Part shown: positions 1 through 5,067 of the stretch, one piece after another | Layout: each line of letters starts with the position of its first letter | How positions within the stretch are numbered: position 1 is the stretch's first letter | From: Lactobacillus sp. | GTDB lineage: Bacteria; Pseudomonadota; Alphaproteobacteria; RF32; CAG-239 | Assembly (NCBI GenBank): GCA_031263385.1 | Contig: JAISFX010000023.1 | Coordinates: 1 to 5,899, forward strand | Direction of reading: 5' to 3' | DNA: 5,899 bases | The notes under the pieces: model-generated | What the model was told of the DNA's origin: nothing | What the model saw: the letters and a program-made list of their open reading frames with translations, nothing else | Database searches by the model: none | Program-made: the position numbers and the translations under genes

Positions 1-113
1 GTTTGTACGGCTTGTTTTTGCTCCGGGTTCAGTTCGTCTAACCAGTTAAACTGCGGTTTAGTTAACTGGCTAATGTTATCAATAGGTTCATCTAATTCGA
101 AAATATCTTCCAC
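1..113 (-). CDS. uvrD: UvrD/PcrA-type superfamily 1 DNA helicase, N-terminal fragment
   Basis: Only the first 37 codons are present; the gene runs leftwards out of the window. The frame ends in LDELNPEQKQAVQ. The LNPEQxxAV string is the Q-motif that opens UvrD/PcrA/Rep helicases, where it contacts the adenine of ATP a few residues before Walker A. These ATP-driven 3'-5' helicases act in nucleotide excision and mismatch repair or on stalled replication forks. I chose the GTG at 113-111 because an in-frame stop (TGA) lies four codons upstream (125-123), no ATG lies between, and an AAGAAG-like ribosome site sits upstream. A good minus-strand promoter at 180-152 supports this start. About 27 acidic residues (MEDIFELDEP...) precede the Q-motif. 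UvrD, PcrA and Rep cannot be separated from this fragment; the SF1 helicase call itself is fairly secure. Confidence 0.72.
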   Translation of the reverse strand, partial: MEDIFELDEPIDNISQLTKPQFNWLDELNPEQKQAVQ

Positions 114-151
114 TGCTAATATTCATCTTCTTGTTTTTTTAACTTTCAGTC

Positions 152-180
152 TTTATATTATTATTATGATAACAAGTCAA
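152..180 (-). promoter_or_regulatory. Predicted sigma-70 promoter of the uvrD-like gene
   Basis: On the minus strand, TTGACT (180-175) and TATAAA (157-152) are separated by exactly 17 bp, with five of six consensus bases in each box. Transcription would begin near 145, leaving a leader of about 30 nt before the GTG at 113. The match is by eye and untested. Confidence 0.55.
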
Positions 181-182
181 TT

Positions 183-211
183 AGACCTGATATATTTTTT
201 AGAACAGGTCT
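183..211. repeat. 7-bp inverted repeat upstream of the first TPR gene
   Basis: AGACCTG (183-189) and CAGGTCT (205-211) form a perfect inverted repeat around a 15-nt AT-rich centre. It lies 12 bp before the GGAG ribosome site of the TPR gene at 235 and just beyond the -35 box of the divergent uvrD-like gene. It could be an operator shared by the two genes or a leader hairpin. Arms of this length also occur by chance. Confidence 0.35.
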
Positions 212-234
212 TTATAAAGAATGGAGTTTTTATT

Positions 235-1200
235 ATGCCCAGAACTTTTCAAGGAGAATATGTGACTGAAGCATCTAAAGTGTTTCAAGAAGGTGATGAC
301 CTTTGGCATGCCGGACAATATGACGATGCCAGAGAGGCATATCAAAAATCTGCCAAGCTTTATGATGATAATGAGGATAATGAAGGAGAAGCTTTTGCAC
401 TGAACCGTCTGGGAGAGCTGGAGCTTAGTCTTGATAATTATGACAGAGCTTTGATGGTCTTGGACACAGCGGCAGGATTAATTAAAGACGAAGAACACGC
501 GCAAAATACTTATGGCGATACATTAATTAAGCTTTCAAAAGTGTTTACTTCTAAAGGTGATATTGCTAAGGCAATTAAGATGATTAGGGAAGCGCAGAAG
601 GTTCTTGATAATATTGCAAATTATGACTTGCTGGGTGATGCCCATGACCATGAGGCGTTTATTCATCTTACCCAAAATAAAGAAGGAGACGCGCTGGAGG
701 CATATAAAAAAGCCGCAGAGTGTTATGCTAAAGAGAGGATTGAGCTTAAAGAGGCATCAACCCTTAGGGCAATTGTCAGAATATATATGAAAAACAAGCG
801 TTATGATGAGGCTCATGATTTGTTGGAAAGATGCCGTGATCTTTATCGTGAAAATGGAGATTTGCTGGGAGAAGCGAGCGCATTGTCAGCAATTGGAACG
901 CTTCGTTATGTGATTGGGGATATTGGAAATGCACGCAAGGCTTTGATGAAGTCTGTTTATCTTTATGGTAAAGTTTCTCATCATTTTGCTGAGGCAGAAG
1001 CTTTGCTATATTTGGCAAGGGTTGAATCGTTTAATAAAGAGCAGGGAGACTTTGAAAGAGCAAAGGCTCATTATAAGCGCTCAATAGAGTTGTTTGACTT
1101 CTTGGGTAATGAAGTGATGAAGCAGGCGGCGCTGGATGAATATGAAATATTTGTTGAAAAAACCGGTAAAACTAAAGAGGGTGTATCATGTCGGAAATAA
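235..1200 (+). CDS. TPR-repeat protein of 321 residues, upstream of moxR
   Basis: The protein is almost wholly helical tetratricopeptide repeats: about seven units, near residues 15-48, 53-87, 93-127, 133-167, 173-207, 213-247 and 253-290. Each carries the turn signature (GQYDDA, DNYDRA, GDIAKA, KRYDEA, GDIGNA, GDFERA). The repeat period is 40-43 residues rather than 34, as in the longer kinesin-light-chain/LGN-like TPRs, implying a protein-binding superhelix. There is no signal peptide, so it is probably cytosolic. I chose ATG 235 because GGAG (223-226) lies 8 nt upstream. GTG 262, with a stronger AAGGAG (251-256), is a credible alternative. An in-frame ATG at 73 would overlap the helicase gene and add a non-TPR hydrophobic leader, so it is unlikely. 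The end overlaps moxR by 13 nt, suggesting translational coupling. The partner is unknown; the MoxR/DUF58 pair is the obvious candidate. Confidence 0.85.
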   Translation: MPRTFQGEYVTEASKVFQEGDDLWHAGQYDDAREAYQKSAKLYDDNEDNEGEAFALNRLGELELSLDNYDRALMVLDTAAGLIKDEEHAQNTYGDTLIKLSKVFTSKGDIAKAIKMIREAQKVLDNIANYDLLGDAHDHEAFIHLTQNKEGDALEAYKKAAECYAKERIELKEASTLRAIVRIYMKNKRYDEAHDLLERCRDLYRENGDLLGEASALSAIGTLRYVIGDIGNARKALMKSVYLYGKVSHHFAEAEALLYLARVESFNKEQGDFERAKAHYKRSIELFDFLGNEVMKQAALDEYEIFVEKTGKTKEGVSCRK

Positions 1201-2180
1201 GAGAAAAGTTTTTAAGCTTAAAAAGCTATATGGATACAAAAATTGTTGGTCAGGAAGATTTGGTAAGAAAGATGATTATTACCATGCTTGGCAATGGACA
1301 CGCTCTTCTTGAGGGGGCTCCGGGTTTGGCAAAGACAAAGGCGATTAAGTCTTTGGCATCCTTGATATCTGCCCAATACAACCGTATTCAGTTTACGCCT
1401 GATTTGCTGCCATCAGATATTACCGGAAGTGATATTTATGTGTCTCAAAAAGGTGAGTTCGAGTTTAGGGAAGGGCCGATTTTTGCAAACCTTATTTTGG
1501 CGGATGAAATCAACCGTTCCCCTGCAAAAGTGCAGTCGGCTCTTTTAGAGGCAATGGCCGAAAGACAGGTTAGTGTGGGTGGTAAGACTTATCAGCTGCC
1601 TGATTTGTTTATGGTTATGGCTACTCAGAACCCGATTGAACATGAAGGAACGTATAATCTTCCAGAGGCTCAGCTGGACCGATTTTTGATGTATATTAAA
1701 ATTGACCAGCCGGATGTTGAAACAGAAAGAAAAATTTTGCGCTTGGTTAGGAGTGAAGAGGCCGGAGCATGCGGTGATGACGAGCAGTGCTGGTTAGACC
1801 AGAATAAAAAGCCGCCGCATCTTAGTGTTGAAGATGTTGTTGCTGCACAGTACGAGGTGCAAAAGGTTCATGTAAGTGAAGCTTTGGAAGAATATATTGT
1901 GCAATTAATTATTGCGACCAGAACACCTGCAAAATATGATGCGAAGCTTGCCGGACAAGTGTTGTTTGGGGCAAGTCCTCGTGCGACAATAGCTCTTGAT
2001 AAGTGCGCCAAAATAAACGCGTGGCTTGAGAATAGAGATTTTGTGAAGCCGGAAGACGTTCATAAAATTGCATGGGATGTTTTGCGCCACCGTATTATAC
2101 TTTCTTTTGAAGCTCAGGCGGAGGGTTTGACATCAGATGATGTTATTGCACGAATAATCAAGACAGTTCCACTTCCATAG
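1188..2180 (+). CDS. moxR: MoxR-family AAA+ ATPase
   Basis: At 330 residues this is a full-length MoxR ATPase. Visible motifs: Walker A GAPGLAKT (43-50), Walker B LILADE (102-107) running into the family string INRSPAKVQSALLEAMAE, sensor 1 ATQNP (145-149) followed by EGTYNLPEAQLDRF with a candidate arginine finger R165, and sensor 2 GASPRA (261-266, R265). The C-terminal lid ends in the usual VPLP-type tail. MoxR proteins are hexameric, cytosolic, chaperone-like ATPases that act with vWA/DUF58 partners to mature or remodel protein complexes. The loop at 190-208 (GACGDDEQCW) has two cysteines and sits in a region that varies in the family. The ATG is preceded by GAGG (1177-1180) at 7 nt and overlaps the end of the upstream TPR gene. 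All catalytic residues are present, so an active ATPase is expected; the client is unknown. Confidence 0.95.
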   Translation: MSEIREKFLSLKSYMDTKIVGQEDLVRKMIITMLGNGHALLEGAPGLAKTKAIKSLASLISAQYNRIQFTPDLLPSDITGSDIYVSQKGEFEFREGPIFANLILADEINRSPAKVQSALLEAMAERQVSVGGKTYQLPDLFMVMATQNPIEHEGTYNLPEAQLDRFLMYIKIDQPDVETERKILRLVRSEEAGACGDDEQCWLDQNKKPPHLSVEDVVAAQYEVQKVHVSEALEEYIVQLIIATRTPAKYDAKLAGQVLFGASPRATIALDKCAKINAWLENRDFVKPEDVHKIAWDVLRHRIILSFEAQAEGLTSDDVIARIIKTVPLP

Positions 2181-2184
2181 TTAA

Positions 2185-2301
2185 AGGTTTGTATTTTGCA
2201 CTTCATACTTGTTAATTTTTATCCTTGTGTACAGCCGCTTCGCGAGTTCCACAGTACCGGCGTCAAAAATTAACGGCGTAGCAAGCACAAACTCCAAACC
2301 T
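2185..2301. repeat. 117-bp imperfect palindrome between moxR and the DUF58 gene
   Basis: The outer arms 2185-2208 and 2278-2301 pair at 18 of 24 positions, starting with AGGTTTG/CAAACCT. After a small internal loop, GTTAATTTTT (2211-2220) pairs perfectly with AAAAATTAAC (2265-2274). In all, 28 of 34 arm positions pair. The 44-nt centre is clearly richer in GC than its surroundings and holds short dyads (TCGCGA; GCCG 2234-2237 with CGGC 2258-2261). CGGCGT occurs twice as a direct repeat (2258-2263 and 2274-2279). The palindrome begins 4 nt after the moxR stop and ends just before the TAAGGA ribosome site of the DUF58 gene. It resembles a dispersed palindromic or MITE-like intergenic element, or a large mRNA stem tuning expression of the downstream gene. 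The structure is directly visible; the element identity is inferred. Confidence 0.7.
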
Positions 2302-2317
2302 AAGGATTTATTGTTAA

Positions 2318-3259
2318 ATGTTAAAGACGATAAAAAACATACTAACCAAAACACCTGATGAAAAATCAGGCAATGGGCTGTATGTGACTTTAGAGGATTT
2401 GGTTGAGCAAAAGAAATATTTGAAATATGTGCGAGTTTCCAAAAGAAATCTTTCAAAATCTCAGCATTCTGGAGATGTGAAGTCTGCCTTCAAGGGCAGG
2501 GGGGTGGAGCTGGAAGAATCGCGCCAATATATATTCGGCGATGATGTCAGAGACATTGACTGGCGTTTGACAGCCAGAAAACAAGACCCATACACAAAAA
2601 TATATAATGAAGAGAAAGACCGTGAGGTTTATGTTCTTTTGGACGTGTCTAAGACAATGGTTTTTGGTACCAAGAAAGAATTGAAGTCTGTTGCTGCAGC
2701 CAAAACGGCGGCACTGCTGGGGTGGACAGCTCTAGAAAACAAGGACCGTTTCGGGTGTTTGGTTTATGATGGCAAAAGTGCAGATTTATTTAAGCCGCAG
2801 AATAGTTCAAAAAATGTGATGGCGGTTTTCAAAAAAATTGCCGATGTCAGTAAGGCGATTCTTAAAAACAGTAAAAATGACATAGATTTATCTCGTGCGG
2901 TGCATATTTTGAAGAAAAACGTTAAAAGCCAGCCGATGATATTTGTTATCAGCGACTTTAATGATTTTAGCGATGCTCTTAAGAAGTCTTTGGCGGCTTT
3001 GGCTAAGGTTTCTAGCCTTTATTGTATTGATATTGTTGATAAGTTGGAAGAGTTTCCGCCTAAGGCCGGCGAGTATATGATTGAGGACAACAACGAAAAG
3101 TTGGTTTTTAACAGTGGGGGGAAGGTCTTTGGAAGGGAATATTTGGAATATTTTGCCGAAAAAAGACAAGAAATCGAATCGTTCTGCAAAAAATTTTCTA
3201 TTAAATTCATAGTGTTACACACGGATAAAGATATACACTCCCAATTAAATATAGCCTAA
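2318..3259 (+). CDS. DUF58 (von Willebrand A-like) protein, short soluble form
   Basis: This 313-residue protein carries the DUF58 signature: FKGRGVELEESRQY (58-71), GDDVRDIDWR (74-83), TARKQDPYTKIYNEE (85-99), then a vWA-like fold opening with LLDVSKTM (107-114). D109, S111 and T113 give a metal-binding MIDAS of the form DxSxT rather than DxSxS. A second vWA-like acidic strand is ISDFND (211-216). No membrane helices are seen, unlike the longer DUF58 proteins of about 430 residues that start with two, so it should be cytosolic. DUF58 proteins accompany MoxR ATPases and are thought to be their adaptor or co-chaperone. AAGGA (2302-2306) lies 11 nt before the ATG, a slightly long spacing, immediately after the palindrome. 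The family call is secure; the cellular role is not established. Confidence 0.92.
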   Translation: MLKTIKNILTKTPDEKSGNGLYVTLEDLVEQKKYLKYVRVSKRNLSKSQHSGDVKSAFKGRGVELEESRQYIFGDDVRDIDWRLTARKQDPYTKIYNEEKDREVYVLLDVSKTMVFGTKKELKSVAAAKTAALLGWTALENKDRFGCLVYDGKSADLFKPQNSSKNVMAVFKKIADVSKAILKNSKNDIDLSRAVHILKKNVKSQPMIFVISDFNDFSDALKKSLAALAKVSSLYCIDIVDKLEEFPPKAGEYMIEDNNEKLVFNSGGKVFGREYLEYFAEKRQEIESFCKKFSIKFIVLHTDKDIHSQLNIA

Positions 3260-3279
3260 AAAGTTTAAAAATTTGTCTA

Positions 3280-3308
3280 TTGACAAAAAGGGCTGATTAT
3301 GCTAAATC
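3280..3308 (+). promoter_or_regulatory. Possible promoter of the second TPR gene
   Basis: A perfect TTGACA (3280-3285) is followed after 17 bp by TAAATC (3303-3308), which is a weak -10 (three of six) but has an extended-10 TG at 3300-3301. Transcription would begin near 3315, after the ATG at 3299, which favours the internal ATG at 3353 as the true start. A perfect TATAAT also occurs at 3331-3336 but lacks a well-placed -35. A small dyad, TTTGTC/GACAAA (3272-3287), overlaps the -35 box. Confidence 0.38.
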
Positions 3309-3352
3309 TAGGGCTTGGAATTATTTTACTTATAATTTGTGAGAGAAAAGAA

Positions 3353-4345
3353 ATGGTTAAATCAAACGAAAATACAGCATATAAAAGAGGTCAGGAGCTT
3401 CTTGACCAAGGACTATATAAAGAAGCCGTCGAGCAGTTCGACTTGGCTATTAAAGAGCAGCCAGCTTCTTGGAAGGCATTGAATAGTAAGGGATTTGCTT
3501 TTCAGAAGATGAGCAGATATACAGAGGCGGTTGAGTGTTTTGACAAGGCTCTGACTATTAATCCTCAGTCTGTTGAGGTGTTGAATAATAAAGGTGTTAC
3601 GCTCTCAATGCGTGGCCTTTATAAGGATGCCATTATGTGTTTTGATATGGCCGTGGGTATTGATAATACCTCGTTAGAAGCCTTAAACGGTAAGGCAATT
3701 GCTTTGCAGCATATGTTCTCTTACAAAGAAGCACTGGATGTTTTGGAACAGGCAATGAAAATTGACAACAAACATATCCAGACGCTCTTGAGTATTGCAG
3801 TTACTCTACAGAAATTGAAGCAATATGACAGAGCTATTTCATATTTCAAAAAAGTTTTAGCAACAGATAAAAACAATATTAAAGCATGGAACGGTGTGGG
3901 CGTTACCTATCAGTTGATGGGTGATAATAACTCTGCATTGAAATGCTTTACCAAGATTTTGAATATTGACAGCAGAGAGATTCAGGCTTGGATTAGTATT
4001 GGCTTTGTTTATCAGAAAATGATGAAGTTTAATGATGCGTTGAAATGTTATAAAAAAGCTCAGATGCTTATTAACAACCGCTATCATCATAAGCTTTTGG
4101 ACGGTTTGGCAAGCTGCTTGACTAAGTTGTCAGAGTTTGACCAAGCAATTGAAATTTACAAACAAATCTTCCAGAGAGAAGAAGGCAAGAAAAAATGGGA
4201 TGCCCAACGTTCTATTAAGTTTGTTAACAAGCTTAAGCGCAAGCAGGCAACAGGGCAGCTTCAGGCAATTATTCCGGCTGATGTTCCACCGGCTGATTCC
4301 GAATCGGGTGATCCGTTATCTGATGTTGTCGGGACGCCGCAGTAA
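3353..4345 (+). CDS. TPR-repeat protein of 330 residues, downstream of the DUF58 gene
   Basis: From ATG 3353 the protein holds about eight canonical 34-residue TPRs in tandem, near residues 5-38, 39-72, 73-106, 107-140, 141-174, 175-208, 209-242 and 245-278. Recurring marks are Y..A...FD.A....P at the repeat ends and W/A-L-N-x-K-G at the starts. A basic stretch (290-297, VNKLKRKQ) and a Pro/Ser/Asp-rich tail (308-330) follow. TPR arrays bind partner proteins; there are no catalytic residues. An in-frame ATG at 3299, with AAGGG (3288-3292) 6 nt upstream, would add 18 residues including the hydrophobic run LNLGLGIILLIIC. I prefer 3353 because TPRs start right after it, GAGAG (3341-3345) is a weak ribosome site, and the predicted promoter would begin transcription past 3299. 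It is unlike the first TPR protein in repeat length, so the two are not recent duplicates. Its link to MoxR/DUF58 rests on position only. Confidence 0.85.
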   Translation: MVKSNENTAYKRGQELLDQGLYKEAVEQFDLAIKEQPASWKALNSKGFAFQKMSRYTEAVECFDKALTINPQSVEVLNNKGVTLSMRGLYKDAIMCFDMAVGIDNTSLEALNGKAIALQHMFSYKEALDVLEQAMKIDNKHIQTLLSIAVTLQKLKQYDRAISYFKKVLATDKNNIKAWNGVGVTYQLMGDNNSALKCFTKILNIDSREIQAWISIGFVYQKMMKFNDALKCYKKAQMLINNRYHHKLLDGLASCLTKLSEFDQAIEIYKQIFQREEGKKKWDAQRSIKFVNKLKRKQATGQLQAIIPADVPPADSESGDPLSDVVGTPQ

Positions 4346-4368
4346 TCAAGGATTTTTGCATTTTTTTG

Positions 4369-4397
4369 TTGCAATTTGTATTGATTGTAGTTATAAA
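4369..4397 (+). promoter_or_regulatory. Predicted sigma-70 promoter of rpoZ
   Basis: TTGCAA (4369-4374) and TATAAA (4392-4397) are separated by exactly 17 bp; the boxes match consensus at four or more and five positions respectively. Transcription would begin near 4404, giving a leader of about 43 nt before the rpoZ ATG. The start point falls inside the left arm of the inverted repeat at 4397-4424. Confidence 0.55.
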
Positions 4398-4424
4398 GGG
4401 TTCAATTCAAAAAAATTGAACCCT
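4397..4424. repeat. 11-bp perfect inverted repeat across the rpoZ transcription start
   Basis: AGGGTTCAATT (4397-4407) and AATTGAACCCT (4414-4424) form a perfect dyad with a 6-nt A-rich loop. As RNA it would be a stable hairpin for transcripts arriving from the TPR gene, but only a few T residues follow (CTTT, 4427-4430), so it is a poor intrinsic terminator. Its position from the end of the -10 box across +1 also fits a repressor operator. Transcripts starting near 4404 would lack most of the left arm. Confidence 0.65.
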
Positions 4425-4446
4425 AACTTTATGAAGGTAGAAGAAA

Positions 4447-4911
4447 ATGGCACGTGTTACAGTTGAAGATTGCGTTGATAAAATTCCTAATCGTTACGAA
4501 CTTCTTATGGTTGCATCTCAGAGAGCAAAAGATATTAGCTCCGGTTCTGCGCTTACAGTTCCTCGTGATAATGATAAAAACCCAGTTATTGCATTGAGAG
4601 AGATTGCTGATGAGACAATTTCTATTGAAGAATTGCAAAAGTCTTTGGTTATGAATCTTCAGAAATTTGTTGAAGTTGAAGAGCCTGAAGAAGAAGAATT
4701 GGAAATTATGGCTGCTGAAAAAGAATTGGCTGATTTGGATGAGCAGTTCTCTGGGCTTCTTCTGGATGTTGAGATTGATGAAAACATGCAGGTTGTTGAT
4801 GAAAATGAAGATATTGACTTGGAAGCAGAAATTGATGCCGAGCCAATGCTTGATGCAGACATGATGGATGACGGTTTTGAAATGGATGATGATTCTATGG
4901 ATGATATGTAA
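4447..4911 (+). CDS. rpoZ: RNA polymerase omega subunit with a long acidic tail
   Basis: Residues 1-60 are a well-conserved omega core: [29 protein letters not shown], then [18 protein letters not shown] (41-58). Omega clamps the beta' subunit, helps RNA polymerase assembly and, in proteobacteria, forms part of a ppGpp binding site. Residues 76-154 are a strongly acidic extension: by my count 36 of 79 residues are Asp or Glu, with one Lys and no Arg, and Met-rich near the end. At 154 residues it is longer than typical alphaproteobacterial omegas, which are near 90-130. GAAGG (4433-4437) lies 9 nt before the ATG. The gene has its own promoter and terminator, so it is probably monocistronic. 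The adjoining rsh gene, which makes and degrades ppGpp, fits the common alphaproteobacterial order. Confidence 0.97.
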   Translation: MARVTVEDCVDKIPNRYELLMVASQRAKDISSGSALTVPRDNDKNPVIALREIADETISIEELQKSLVMNLQKFVEVEEPEEEELEIMAAEKELADLDEQFSGLLLDVEIDENMQVVDENEDIDLEAEIDAEPMLDADMMDDGFEMDDDSMDDM

Positions 4912-4927
4912 TCCTTTAGTTTTGTAT

Positions 4928-4955
4928 AAAAAGAGAGCTTCGGCTCTCTTTTTTT
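4928..4955 (+). terminator. Rho-independent terminator after rpoZ
   Basis: AAAAAGAGAGC (4928-4938) pairs with GCTCTCTTTTT (4943-4953) around a TTCG tetraloop closed by C-G, an especially stable arrangement. The run of seven T residues (4949-4955) follows the GC-containing stem. It begins 16 nt after the rpoZ stop and should separate rpoZ from rsh. Confidence 0.93.
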
Positions 4956-4984
4956 GTTATAAGGGACAGAAAAAGATGTTGTCT

Positions 4985-5047
4985 TAAACCAAATATTAAT
5001 CGTTGTTGATTTAAAATTCTTATTACGTTAAAATTTAATTTGGTTTA
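4985..5047. repeat. 10-bp inverted repeat flanking the rsh promoter
   Basis: TAAACCAAAT (4985-4994) and ATTTGGTTTA (5038-5047) are a perfect inverted pair 43 bp apart. The left arm lies upstream of the -35 box and the right arm lies at the predicted transcription start. Allowing a 2-nt bulge, three more base pairs (TAA/TTA) extend it inwards. This geometry suits paired binding sites for a dimeric regulator or DNA looping. The arms are AT-rich, so chance is possible. Confidence 0.45.
5006..5034 (+). promoter_or_regulatory. Predicted sigma-70 promoter of rsh
   Basis: TTGATT (5006-5011) and TAAAAT (5029-5034) are 17 bp apart, with four and five consensus bases respectively. Transcription would begin near 5041, leaving a leader of about 27 nt. 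It lies after the strong rpoZ terminator, which makes a separate promoter necessary. Confidence 0.5.
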
Positions 5048-5067
5048 GATGAAAATTGAAGAAATAA

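Noticed and set aside
73..234. N-terminal extension of the first TPR protein from ATG 73
   Set aside because: It overlaps the minus-strand helicase gene and its promoter, has no ribosome site, and encodes a low-complexity hydrophobic leader before the TPRs; ATG 235 has a good site.
1188..2180. MoxR gene as a RavA or NorQ/GvpN-type ATPase
   Set aside because: The length, the INRSPAKVQSALLEAMAE string and the adjoining DUF58 gene fit MoxR proper; RavA is longer with extra C-terminal domains.
2181..2456. Minus-strand open frame of 91 codons over the palindrome and the DUF58 start
   Set aside because: It is antisense to the conserved DUF58 N-terminus, has no recognisable domain, and its open length is explained by the palindromic sequence.
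3272..3287. TTTGTC/GACAAA hairpin after the DUF58 gene as a terminator
   Set aside because: The stem is only 6 bp and AT-rich, and A residues, not T, follow on the plus strand.
4137..4466. Plus-strand frame bridging the second TPR gene and rpoZ
   Set aside because: It runs out of frame through conserved TPR coding sequence and across the rpoZ promoter, and shows no domain.
4659..4862. Minus-strand Ser-rich frame within rpoZ
   Set aside because: Ser-rich antisense translation is the expected shadow of GAA/GAT-rich acidic codons on the other strand.
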